From Erythrobacter sp. (lineage in GTDB: Bacteria; Pseudomonadota; Alphaproteobacteria; Sphingomonadales; Sphingomonadaceae), in NCBI GenBank assembly GCA_009993635.1, contig JAACTC010000009.1:1-64000 (forward strand): a DNA stretch of 64,000 bases, read 5' to 3'. Shown here in pieces: positions 9,243-19,139 of this stretch (position 1 is the stretch's first letter; every line of letters starts with the position of its first letter). A model generated the notes under the pieces. The model was not told where the DNA came from. It saw only the letters and a list, made by a program, of their open reading frames with translations, and searched no databases. The translations under genes were made by a program, and so were the position numbers.

Positions 9243-11354
9243 ATGGCGGGGCAGGATCAACCGGGCGGCGATAGCAAACTTTCGAAGAGCATCGGGCTGT
9301 TCGACGTCTATGCCATCGCAACCGGTGCGATGTTCTCCTCCGGCCTTTTCCTGCTCCCCGGCCTCGCCGCCGCGCAGACGGGCAGCTCGGTCTTCCTCGC
9401 CTATATGGTCGCAGGCCTGCTGATCCTGCCTGCCATGTACTGCATGGCGGAGCTTTCCACCGCCATGCCGCGATCGGGCGGCACCTATTTCTTCCTCGAC
9501 CGCAGTATGGGCCCGCTGATGGGCACGGTCGGCGGATTGGGATCGTGGATCGCGGTGGTGTTCAAGAGCGCCTTCGCGCTGGTGGGCATGGGCGCGTACC
9601 TGTCGCTCTACGTCGATCTGCCGGTCACCTGGACGGCCATCGGCCTGACCATCGCCTTCGGCGTCATCAACATTCTGGGCGCGAAAGAGACGACGATGCT
9701 GCAGCGCATCTTCGTATCGACGCTGGTGGTGATCCTGACCGCCTTCGTCATCACCGCCTTTGCCCGCCTCGGCGCGGCGGACATCCTGGAGCCCGACCCA
9801 TCCTACGGCGCCTTCTTCTCCGACGGGTTCGGCGGCTTCTTCGCGACCATCGGCCTCGTCTTCGTGTCCTACGCGGGCCTCACCAAGGTGGCGAGCGTGG
9901 CGGAGGAGGTCGAAAACCCGGACCGCAACATCCCGCTGGGCATGACGCTGTCGCTGCTGACCGCGACCATCATCTACACGCTGGGCACGCTGGTGATCGT
10001 CGCCGCGCTGCCACCCGACGACCTGTTCGGCAGCCTGACCCCCGTGGCCGATGCGGGCGAGCGGTTCCTCGGCTTCGTGCCCTACGATCTGGGCGTCACG
10101 CTGATCGTGGTGGCGGCGGTCGCGGCGTTCGCATCCACCGGCAATGCCGGGATCATGTCCGCCTCGCGCTATCCCTTCGCAATGGCGAAGGACAAGCTGC
10201 TGCCCGAAAAGCTGAGCCATGTGGGCAAGAGCGGCACACCGACACTGGCCATCATCGTGACGGTGATCGCCATGGTGCTGGTGCTCGCCATCTTCGATGT
10301 CCAGTCGGTCGCCAAGCTGGCCAGCGCCTTCCAGCTGCTGCTGTTCGGGCTGGTGTGCGTGGCGGTGGTGGTGATGCGCGAAAGCAAGATCGACACCTAT
10401 CGGCCCGGCTTCAAGACGCCGCTCTATCCGTGGGTGCCGATCGCGGGTTTCCTGATCGCCTTCTGGCTGATCATCGAAATGGGCGCGCTGCCGATCCTCT
10501 TCACCATCGCGCTCGCCGTGGTCTGCGGGCTGTATTACCAGTTCTACGCCTACAAGCGGGTCAAGCGGCGGGGCGCGATCTTTCATGTCCATCGCCAGCT
10601 GGGGCACAGCATCTACGAAGGGATCGAGGACGAGCTTGCCTCGATCGTCCACGAGCGGACCGAGCCGTCCAACCTTAAATACGAGGCCGTGATCGCGCGT
10701 TCGGCGCTGATGGATCGGCCCACTGGCCGCTACGACCGCGAAAAGCTGATCGAGGAAATGGTCGCGATGGGGCAGGATCGTTTCGATCTCGACAAGGACT
10801 TCATCGAAGGCGTGTTCCAGGGCGAGCGGATGGAGGTGCACGCCATCCGCCCGAGAATGTACCTCGCCTACAAGACCGTGGCCGAAGCCGACCAGTCCGA
10901 ACTGTTCATCTTCCGCTTCGGGGACGAGGCGGTGGTCGACATCTTGGGCGCAGAAAACGTCCATACGCTGATGTACATGGTCATGCCGCAGGAGCCTGCG
11001 GGCCTGGACCTGCGGGTGGTCGGCCACCTCGCCGAAATGGCGCAGGCCGACGATTTCGAGAAACGCTGGCTCTCCGCGCGTAACGAGCAGGAGATCAACC
11101 GCGTGCTGATGCGCGACGATCATTATCTGCACCAGCCGATCGGCGAAATTCCCGCGCTGCAAGATGCCGTCGGCACTTCGCTGGAGGAGATCGAACTGCC
11201 CGGTAGCTGCCAGATCGTGATGGTCGAGCGCGAAGGCCGGGCGATCCTCTCGCGGCCCGATCTCACGCTGCAGGCGGGCGATCGCGTCTCGATCCTGGGC
11301 GAGCCGGAGGATCTGCGCGCGCTGTTCGAAGATCGCACACCCGAAGCTGAGTAG
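9243..11354 (+). CDS. APC-superfamily amino acid permease with cytoplasmic regulatory tail
   Basis: The 703-aa protein begins with about twelve membrane spans (residues 15-440) of the amino acid/polyamine permease type: GLFDVYAIATGAMFSSGLFL, PRSGGTYFFLDRSMG, FVSYAGLTKVASVAEEVENP and ASTGNAGIMSASRYPFAMAKD. A cytoplasmic tail of about 250 residues follows. Its middle part (about 480-620) has the spacing of a PTS EIIA type-2 domain (HTLMYMVMP, VVGHLAEMAQ, LSARNEQEINRVL) without an obvious phospho-histidine context. Its end (LPGSCQIVMVEREG to LQAGDRVSILGEPEDL) is a TrkA-C-like ligand-binding domain. The substrate is unknown. The start is taken at the ATG before AGQDQPGGDSKLSKS; a GTG at 9153 is possible but less likely. 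Confidence 0.85.
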   Translation: MAGQDQPGGDSKLSKSIGLFDVYAIATGAMFSSGLFLLPGLAAAQTGSSVFLAYMVAGLLILPAMYCMAELSTAMPRSGGTYFFLDRSMGPLMGTVGGLGSWIAVVFKSAFALVGMGAYLSLYVDLPVTWTAIGLTIAFGVINILGAKETTMLQRIFVSTLVVILTAFVITAFARLGAADILEPDPSYGAFFSDGFGGFFATIGLVFVSYAGLTKVASVAEEVENPDRNIPLGMTLSLLTATIIYTLGTLVIVAALPPDDLFGSLTPVADAGERFLGFVPYDLGVTLIVVAAVAAFASTGNAGIMSASRYPFAMAKDKLLPEKLSHVGKSGTPTLAIIVTVIAMVLVLAIFDVQSVAKLASAFQLLLFGLVCVAVVVMRESKIDTYRPGFKTPLYPWVPIAGFLIAFWLIIEMGALPILFTIALAVVCGLYYQFYAYKRVKRRGAIFHVHRQLGHSIYEGIEDELASIVHERTEPSNLKYEAVIARSALMDRPTGRYDREKLIEEMVAMGQDRFDLDKDFIEGVFQGERMEVHAIRPRMYLAYKTVAEADQSELFIFRFGDEAVVDILGAENVHTLMYMVMPQEPAGLDLRVVGHLAEMAQADDFEKRWLSARNEQEINRVLMRDDHYLHQPIGEIPALQDAVGTSLEEIELPGSCQIVMVEREGRAILSRPDLTLQAGDRVSILGEPEDLRALFEDRTPEAE

Positions 11355-11395
11355 TCGCTCGACCTGAGGGAATGGGCGCGGTAGCCTCCCGCCCC

Positions 11396-12193
11396 ATGTC
11401 ATTGATCAGCTTTGCCACCGAAAATCACATCGCCACGCTCACGCTCAACCGGCCCGAGAGCATGAATGCGCTCGGCCAGGCAGGGGATGGCGAGGCCTTT
11501 GTCGAGGCCTGCGATATCATCAATGCCGACGCCGGTATCCGCTGCGCGATCCTGACCGGGGCGGGGCGGGCGTTTTCCGCGGGCGGCGACATCAAGGCGA
11601 TGCAGAACCGCACTGGCAACTTCGCCGGATCGCCCGCCGATATTGCCGACGGCTACCGCGACAACATCCACCGCATCCTGCGCGCGCTTTACACGCTGCG
11701 CGTGCCGCTGATCGCGGCGATCAACGGACCTGCGATCGGGCTGGGGTGCGATCTTGCCTGCCTTGCCGACATGCGCATCGCTAGCAGCAATGCGAAGTTC
11801 GGGGTGACCTTCCTGAAGCTCGGCCTCGTGCCCGGCGATGGCGGGACATGGATCCTGCCGCGCGTGATCGGCGATGCCCGCGCGGCGGAGCTATTCTTTA
11901 CCGGCGATGTGATCGACGCCGCCACTGCGCAGGAATGGGGCCTCGTCAGCCGTGTGACAGAACCCGATGCGCTGTTGGACGAGGCGCAGGCCCTTGCGCG
12001 CAAGGTCGCTGCCATGCCGCCCGCCGCGCTGCGCCAGACCAAGATGCTGCTGCGGCAGTCGCGCGGGTTGAGCTACGATGCCGCGCTCGAGCTTGCCGCC
12101 AATACGCAGGGGCTGATGCACCACACGGCGGACCATGAAGAGGGCGTCGCGGCACTGATCGAGAAGCGCGCGCCCGATTTCAGGCGCGACTAG
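11396..12193 (+). CDS. enoyl-CoA hydratase/isomerase family protein
   Basis: This 265-aa crotonase-fold protein contains the oxyanion-hole signatures GAGRAFSAGGDIKAM and NGPAIGLGCDLACLADMRIA, followed by LGLVPGDGGTWILPRVIG. The two catalytic glutamates of classical enoyl-CoA hydratase are not conserved: the first position reads GCDLA and the second is not Glu, while the VPGDGG loop is like PaaG-type isomerases that use an aspartate. An isomerase role in a ring or fatty-acid degradation path is therefore as likely as hydration. The start is ATG 11396, 41 nt after the permease gene. It ends one base before the convergent NnrU gene. Confidence 0.88.
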   Translation: MSLISFATENHIATLTLNRPESMNALGQAGDGEAFVEACDIINADAGIRCAILTGAGRAFSAGGDIKAMQNRTGNFAGSPADIADGYRDNIHRILRALYTLRVPLIAAINGPAIGLGCDLACLADMRIASSNAKFGVTFLKLGLVPGDGGTWILPRVIGDARAAELFFTGDVIDAATAQEWGLVSRVTEPDALLDEAQALARKVAAMPPAALRQTKMLLRQSRGLSYDAALELAANTQGLMHHTADHEEGVAALIEKRAPDFRRD

Positions 12194-12862
12194 CTAGACC
12201 CAGCGCCAGACCCCGGCATCCATCGTGTGCAGCCATGATGCGCCCAGCCAGATCGCGATGCCGCCGATCCACGGGAAGATGCCGACCGTGAAAATCCGCA
12301 GCGGCTGGGGCCAATAGCGCGTCTTCGCTTCCCATTGCTGCCACGCATCGCCCATCAGCGCGCGCTTCTTGCGGTCCTGCAGGTGCGCGCCGAGCAGCGC
12401 GAGCACGCCGATGGCCAGCGCGACGACTATGGTGCGCGGCGTGGGCGCGGCGATCAGGTGCGCCAGCGCCCACAGGGCAAAGGCCCACATCATCGGGTGG
12501 CGGGTGACCCTGAAGACGCCTGCGGGATCCCGCAGCGCCGCCTGTTCCGCGCCCGCTGCGGGCAGCGCGGGATTGCCGACCAGCGATCCGGCGAACAGCA
12601 CCAGAGCCAGTAGCGTGAGCATGCTTGCCACGATCCACACCGCATCGCCGAAGCCACCCCACAGCGGAGCCCCCGCAGGTGTCGCGACGAAGGCGAAATA
12701 CATCCACGCCATCGTGGCCGCGCTCACCAGCGAATAGGAAATCGTGAAGCCGACATCGCCCAGCATCCGCACCATGACCGGACGCAGCGGGTGGGACATT
12801 GCGAAATGGGTGCCGACGAAGGCGATGCTGGCGGCAATCAACGAGGCAAGCGGATCGACCAT
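12194..12862 (-). CDS. NnrU family membrane protein
   Basis: The 222-aa product has about six hydrophobic segments and the NnrU/NnuR-like features: THFAMSHPLRPVMVRMLGD near the N-terminus, GVFRVTRHPMMWAFALWALAHL in the centre and HLQDRKKRALMGDAWQQWE. NnrU was named for an association with nitrite/nitric oxide reduction genes; the fold is related to isoprenylcysteine methyltransferase-like membrane proteins, and the real function is not established. AGGAG lies 6-8 nt upstream of the ATG at 12862, which fixes the start. It is convergent with the crotonase gene and may follow the FKBP gene in one leftward unit. Confidence 0.85.
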   Translation of the reverse strand: MVDPLASLIAASIAFVGTHFAMSHPLRPVMVRMLGDVGFTISYSLVSAATMAWMYFAFVATPAGAPLWGGFGDAVWIVASMLTLLALVLFAGSLVGNPALPAAGAEQAALRDPAGVFRVTRHPMMWAFALWALAHLIAAPTPRTIVVALAIGVLALLGAHLQDRKKRALMGDAWQQWEAKTRYWPQPLRIFTVGIFPWIGGIAIWLGASWLHTMDAGVWRWV

Positions 12863-12891
12863 CTCATCACTCCTGCGAGGAACCGGCGGCG

Positions 12892-13371
12892 CTATTCGAT
12901 ACCCAGCAATTCCACCTTGAACACCAGCGTCGCGTTGCCGGGGATCGGCCCTTTGCCGACCGGGCCGTAGGCGAGGTCCGCCGGTGCGTAGAGTTCGATC
13001 GTGTCGCCCACGGCCATTTCGGGGATCGCAAGCTGCCACGCCTTGACCAGCCGGCCGAGCGGGAAGGTCGCTGGTTCGCCGCGATCGTAGGAGCTGTCGA
13101 ACTGCGTCCCGTCGAGCAGGCGGCCCGCGTAATGCACGGTCACCGTGTCTTCGACGGTCGGCTTCGGCCCGTTGCCGTCACCCGCGATGCGGCGCCATTT
13201 CAGCCCGCCGGGCAGGACGTGCCAGCCATCCTGCGCCTTCAGCTCGGCAATCGCGAGCTGCTGGTTGTTGTGCCAGGCAAGATCGTGCGGCGCTGCCTCA
13301 GCCGCATCGGCATCCTGCGCAAGGGCCGTAGCGGGCAGCGCGAGCGCGAGCGCGGCGAGGGCGGCCCTCAC
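12892..13371 (-). CDS. exported FKBP-type peptidyl-prolyl cis-trans isomerase
   Basis: The 159-aa protein begins with a signal peptide (LAALALALPATALAQDA), then a short linker, and one FKBP domain (about 68-159) with VTVHYAGRLLDGTQFDSSYDRGEP, VKAWQLAIPEMAVGDTIELYAPADLAYG and IPGNATLVFKVELLGI. It should speed proline isomerisation during periplasmic protein folding. The GTG start overlaps the stop of the amidohydrolase gene upstream (GTGA), so it is the third member of a translationally coupled set with the two amidohydrolases. Confidence 0.92.
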   Translation of the reverse strand: MRAALAALALALPATALAQDADAAEAAPHDLAWHNNQQLAIAELKAQDGWHVLPGGLKWRRIAGDGNGPKPTVEDTVTVHYAGRLLDGTQFDSSYDRGEPATFPLGRLVKAWQLAIPEMAVGDTIELYAPADLAYGPVGKGPIPGNATLVFKVELLGIE

Positions 13372-14758
13372 CAGGCGTACGCCTTGGGCAGGTCGCTTTC
13401 GTCGAGGTCGCGATAGCGTTCGCGCAGGCGGGTCTGGTGGTTGTCCCTCGGCTGGCGCACCCCATCGATGAACACAGCCTCGGCCGCGCTGCCGACTTCC
13501 AGCGGATCGCCATCCCAGATCACCAGATCGGCGGTCGCCCCGCTGGTCAGCGTTCCCAGACGCCCGCCGAAACCCGCAATGCGCGCGGGGATGGAGGTGA
13601 TCGTGGCCAGCGCCTCGCCCCAGCTCAGCCCGGTGGCACCGGGCAGCCTGCTGAGCGCCACGAGGTTGCCCGCATACTGGCGTGCGTTGCGCGGCTGTTC
13701 GCCCGTGCCGCCGCTCATGCGCCCGATGGCAACGGTGACCCCGGCTGCGCGCATCCGGCCGATATTGCTCTGCGTCGCGGCGAGCTGATCGAAGCCGGTG
13801 GGCAGATCGTCCAGCGGGTCCGCAATTACCGGCACGCCGGCGGCTGCGATGTCGCTGCCCACCAGCCAGCCCTCGCTCGCGCCGAGGATGACGAGATCGA
13901 GCTGCGGGAAATCGCGCGTCAGTTTCAGCACTTCGCGGATGTCGGCGGCCCTTTCCGCCACCACGTAGAGCGGCTGCTGTCCACGCACCACGGGCACCAG
14001 AGCCGCCGCGTCGAACCGCGTCAGCAGCACATCGCCGGCGCGTCCGCTGTCACGCCCGGAAAGGCGCGGGTCGAGCGGTATGTCGTCGCCGAAGCGCGCA
14101 TCGGCCGGGCGGGCGGTCGCCGCGCCAATGGCCGAGCGATCGCCATATTGCTGCGCCTCGCGCAGGGCGTTGCGCAGCAGCGCATGGGCGCTGGTGCGGC
14201 TGCCACCCGAAATCCGCGCGCCGGTTTCCCCCAGGTCGACGACCTGGAAGGCGCGCGTGCGGGTCACCATTTCGGGATCGGCCCCGAGGTCGATCACCGC
14301 GCCCTGCCCGCCGAAGATCGAGGCGGAGGGGCGGGAAATCACGCTGGCGCGTGTAATCCCGTCGGCCCGCGCGACAAGCACGTCCTGCGAGTTGGGATTG
14401 AGCGCGGTCGACACATCGAGAGCGGCGCTGAACGGCGAGTTGCCGGCCGATTCGTCGTTGCTGTCGCTGACCCCGTCGACATCGGACAGGCCAAGGCCGG
14501 TAACCGCCGAGAATATGCCCGGCGTCACCCATTTGCCCGTGCCGTCGATTGTTTCGACGCCTGCGGGTGCAGAGACCCCAGTGCCTGCTGCAAGGATGCG
14601 GCCATCGCGCACTACGACGGTGGCGTTTTCCAGCGGTTCGGAGCCATCGCCAAGCGCGACCGTGGCATTGGTGACGACGAAATCCTGGGCTGCGGCGGGC
14701 GCGGTGAGAGCCAGCGCGGCGGCTGCGCCCAGCAGAGCGGTGCGGATTGCGGGCAGCC

Positions 14759-14762
<4 letters not shown>
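13368..14762 (-). CDS. exported amidohydrolase-fold protein lacking metal ligands
   Basis: The 464-aa product has a signal peptide (residues 1-25, ending PAAAQ) and the amidohydrolase composite-domain layout: a beta-sandwich start (FVVTNATVALGDGSE, GRILAAGTG), a barrel, and a closing sandwich (GATADLVIWDGDPLEV). The HxH metal motif expected after GKWVTPG reads FSAVTGLGLSD, and the later His/Asp ligand positions are also replaced (AIGRMSGGTG where the partner has IHSDDANG). It is therefore probably a non-catalytic paralogue. The ATGA overlap with the intact amidohydrolase upstream suggests the two are made together and may form a heteromer. Confidence 0.88.
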
Positions 14763-16135
<1,373 letters not shown>

Positions 16136-16167
16136 TCGCGTCTCCCCCCTTCGATCCCTCGTCCGAC

Positions 16168-17826
16168 TTATGCGCCGGGCCGCGTGGTCGGGTGGATACC
16201 CGCACCCTGCGGTTCGCCCGGACCTTCGGCCTGGCCTTCGAGATCGTCGCCCACATCGTCGTCCTTCAGCGTGTCGAGATGCATCAGCTTCTTCACCAGC
16301 GGGCTGACGACCAGCACGACCACACCGGCACCGACTGCGAACCAGCCGATCTGGTTGTAGACCGTGAGCGTCAACTCGCGCGTCATCGTGCCTTCTTCGC
16401 CACCGGTGGCGGCACCGATCATGCCGGCCACGAAGTTGCCGCCTGCCGTCGCGAAGAACCATGCGCCCATCATGAGGCTGGCCAGCGTTGCAGGAGACAG
16501 CCGGTTCATGGCCGAAAGGCCGACCGGCGAAAGGCAAAGCTCGCCCGAGGTGTGCAGGAAGTAGATTGCGAAAACGAGGATCACCGGAACCAGTACGGCC
16601 GGGCCGACGGCATTGGCGCCCCACACGAACACCAGGAAGCCGAGGCCGACCTGAATGATCGCCAGACCGAACTTGAACGGAGTGGACGGTTCAAGTCCGC
16701 GCTTGCCCAGGAACACCCAGAGCGCCGCGAAGATCGGACCCAGCGTAAGGATGAAGATCGAGTTGATCGACTGGAACAGCGAAGCGGGCACGCCCTGGCG
16801 ATCGACGAAGCGATCGGTGAACAGGTTGAGCGAGCCGCCAGCCTGTTCGAACAGGCCCCAGAAAATCGGCTGCAGGATGATCAGGAAGATCGCAGCGAAA
16901 ATCCGGTCGCGGGCGTGCGGATCGAGCTTGAGCGCCTGCAGGACGACATAGATCAGCAGAATCGCTCCAGAGAGCAGCATCAGCCAGCCGACCACGGACT
17001 GGTACTGGATCAGCACCCACATGATGCCGATGGCGGCAATGCCGGTGGCGTAAAGCCACATTTCGAACGGCAGGCCCGCCACGCGGCGCTTGAGGCCCTC
17101 GGGCATCGGGCTCTCGCCCCGGCCCAGCAGCAGCGGTTTGCCCAGCACGAAGACGACGAGGCCCAGCAGCATGCCGATGCCAGCGGCGCCGAAGCCATAG
17201 GCCCAGCCAATCGTTTCACCCAGGTAACCGGCCAGGATCACGCCTGCCGCGGCGCCCAGGTTAATACCCATGTAGAAGATGGTGTAGGCACCATCGCGGC
17301 GGATGTCGGTGCGCGAATAGAGCTGGCCGACGATGACCGAAATGTTCGCCTTCAGAAAGCCCGAGCCAACGATCACGAAGCTCAGCGCGAGCCAGAAGAT
17401 GTTGATCGTGGGATCGTTCTGTCCGCCGGTCCCTTCGAACGCCATCAGGCCGTGGCCGCAGGTCAGCAGGATCGCGCCGAACAGCACGGCCTTGCGTTGC
17501 CCCAGATACCTGTCGGCCAGCCAGCCGCCCAGCACGGGAGTGATGTAAACCAGGCTGACATAGGCACCGTAGATGACGTTGGAATCGCCATCGTTGAACA
17601 GCCAGTGCTTGGTCAGGTAGAAAATCAGCAGGGCGCGCATGCCATAGTAGGAAAAACGCTCCCACATTTCGGCGAAGAACAGGATGTAGAGGCCTTTGGG
17701 ATGGCCGCCGACTTCAGGTTTGGGCCGCGTTACGGCGTATGCGCCCGCAAACAGGAACAGCACCAGGATGACGGAGGCGATGGCCGCGATCCAGTCGCCC
17801 TCGTTCCACAAAGCCAGATCTTTCAT
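16168..17826 (-). CDS. POT family proton-coupled peptide transporter
   Basis: This 552-aa major-facilitator protein has the POT/PTR signatures: the ExxERFxYYG motif (EMWERFSYYGMRALLIFYLT) in the first membrane helix, VYITPVLGGWLADRYLGQRK and the central IFYMGINLGAAAGVILAG, with about 14 hydrophobic segments. It should import di- and tripeptides with protons across the inner membrane. GGGAAG lies upstream of ATG 17826; the frame extends further but without homology. Two exported amidohydrolases follow in the same direction, which suggests one unit for breaking down and taking up peptides or peptide-like compounds. Confidence 0.94.
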   Translation of the reverse strand: MKDLALWNEGDWIAAIASVILVLFLFAGAYAVTRPKPEVGGHPKGLYILFFAEMWERFSYYGMRALLIFYLTKHWLFNDGDSNVIYGAYVSLVYITPVLGGWLADRYLGQRKAVLFGAILLTCGHGLMAFEGTGGQNDPTINIFWLALSFVIVGSGFLKANISVIVGQLYSRTDIRRDGAYTIFYMGINLGAAAGVILAGYLGETIGWAYGFGAAGIGMLLGLVVFVLGKPLLLGRGESPMPEGLKRRVAGLPFEMWLYATGIAAIGIMWVLIQYQSVVGWLMLLSGAILLIYVVLQALKLDPHARDRIFAAIFLIILQPIFWGLFEQAGGSLNLFTDRFVDRQGVPASLFQSINSIFILTLGPIFAALWVFLGKRGLEPSTPFKFGLAIIQVGLGFLVFVWGANAVGPAVLVPVILVFAIYFLHTSGELCLSPVGLSAMNRLSPATLASLMMGAWFFATAGGNFVAGMIGAATGGEEGTMTRELTLTVYNQIGWFAVGAGVVVLVVSPLVKKLMHLDTLKDDDVGDDLEGQAEGPGEPQGAGIHPTTRPGA

Positions 17827-18015
17827 GTATTCACTTCCCTGAACTATTGATCGGGCCCCTCTTCCCGGCCCGTTTATGGCGGGCACACTAGCGTTCAAAA
17901 TTGCTGTGTGAAGCCCAAGAGACGCGCAAGCCCCTGATTCTCCGCTGAACGGGCGACGGACCCGGCGCGAAGCGGGAACCTTGCCTGCCCCGCTGTGTTA
18001 TGTCACTGAAGCACC

Positions 18016-18402
18016 ATGCACGACTCCCGGTCCCCCTCCAGCGCGCGCCCCATCTACCTGCGGCTGCGCGATCTCATCGCCGCCGCGATCCTCGATGGCG
18101 AATTCGCGGAAGGCGAGATGCTGCCCTCGGTCCGCGCCTTTGCGAGCGCGCAGGGTGCCAACCCGCTGACCGTGGCGAAGGCCTTCCAGCAGTTTCAGGA
18201 TGACGGACTGGTCGCGGTAAAGCGCGGCGTGGGCATGTACGTTGTCGAAGGGGCGGCGGAGCGTTTGCGCGCCGCGGAACGCGCCAGTTTCCTGAAAGAG
18301 GAATGGCCCGAAATCCGCGCCCGGCTCCACCGGCTCGGCCTGTCCCCGCGCGAACTGCTGGAACAAGAAAACCCGAATGCGGTGCCGCTCGACGTCGACT
18401 GA
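18016..18402 (+). CDS. short GntR-family (YtrA-type) transcriptional regulator
   Basis: The 128-aa protein holds a GntR winged-helix domain (residues 10-80) with [45 protein letters not shown] and [15 protein letters not shown], followed by only about 45 helical residues. Lack of a large effector domain places it in the YtrA subgroup, which often controls adjacent ABC transporters. Here none is adjacent; the divergent POT/amidohydrolase unit across a 189-bp gap is the nearest candidate target. ATG 18016 is the start; no strong ribosome site precedes it. Confidence 0.88.
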   Translation: MHDSRSPSSARPIYLRLRDLIAAAILDGEFAEGEMLPSVRAFASAQGANPLTVAKAFQQFQDDGLVAVKRGVGMYVVEGAAERLRAAERASFLKEEWPEIRARLHRLGLSPRELLEQENPNAVPLDVD

Positions 18403-18548
18403 CGTCTAAATTAACAATTATTGGATCGGTCCATTGCGAAAATCGGCCACTTCTGGCAGGCACCGCAACGGGATCGGGTCGCACCGATGAAGGGCCGGGC
18501 TGCATTCGCAGAGAACCGGACGACAGCGCGCTACGGGAGGCGCACGAC

Positions 18549-18830
18549 ATGATCAGGTCCGAGCTGCTGCAGAAGCTTGCGCAAGACAATCCGGAATTGC
18601 GGGCGCAGGAAGTCGAGCAGGTGGTGGATATCTTCTTCGACGAGATCGCGCAGCGGCTCGCCGAAGGCGGCCGGGTTGAATTGCGCGGCTTCGGCGCGTT
18701 CTCCACGCGGGAACGCGAAGCGCGCACCGGGCGCAATCCGCGCACCGGGGAGCCGGTGGACGTGCCCGCCAAACGGGTGCCCTATTTCAAGCCGGGCAAG
18801 GAAATGCGCAACGCCCTCAACAACGATTGA
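18549..18830 (+). CDS. ihfB: integration host factor subunit beta
   Basis: The 93-aa protein is a HU/IHF-family DNA-bending protein. [20 protein letters not shown], the [26 protein letters not shown] stretch, [28 protein letters not shown] and the acidic end match IhfB rather than HU (ELR at the N-terminus and [14 protein letters not shown] are typical). A strong GGGAGG ribosome site sits 7 nt before the ATG. The 146-bp upstream gap begins with an AT-rich patch (18405-18424), unusual for this genome, that could hold the promoter. Confidence 0.95.
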   Translation: MIRSELLQKLAQDNPELRAQEVEQVVDIFFDEIAQRLAEGGRVELRGFGAFSTREREARTGRNPRTGEPVDVPAKRVPYFKPGKEMRNALNND

Positions 18831-18916
18831 GCGCGCACCCCTTTCAAAACCTCGCCAAAGTCGAACACGCAGGCTATCCGCCCGAGGCATGGGCCGCGCC
18901 ATAGTCGCGCGCCTTC

Positions 18917-19001
18917 GCGGGTGTGGCGGAATGGTAGACGCCGGGGACTTAAAATCCCCTGTCCTCTGGACGTGTGGGTTCGAGTCCCACCACCCGCACC
19001 A
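18917..19001 (+). tRNA. tRNA-Leu(UAA)
   Basis: An 85-nt class II tRNA. The acceptor stem pairs GCGGGTG (18917-18923) with CACCCGC (18991-18997), followed by an encoded ACCA end. The anticodon loop CTTAAAA is flanked by GGGGA/TCCCC, giving anticodon TAA at 18950-18952. A long variable arm (GTCCTCTGGAC) and the T-arm GTGGG-TTCGAGT-CCCAC are clear. It decodes UUA leucine codons, which are very rare in this GC-rich genome. It stands alone between ihfB and the flavoprotein gene. Confidence 0.97.
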
Positions 19002-19139
19002 TACGGGTTCCAATCCCCTTCGGAACCGAGGCTTCTGCCGCAGATCGAGTTAGCCGAGCGTGGTCCGGTCCGCCTGCGTTTACCTCTCCCTAACCAATTT
19101 CCTTCACTTCCGGTTCTCGAAAGGAAACCGGGGGCTCCT

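Noticed and set aside
9105-11402. A 765-codon antisense frame over the permease gene
   Set aside because: It is rich in His, Asp, Gln and Arg, a typical antisense shadow of a membrane protein; the plus strand shows clear APC spans.
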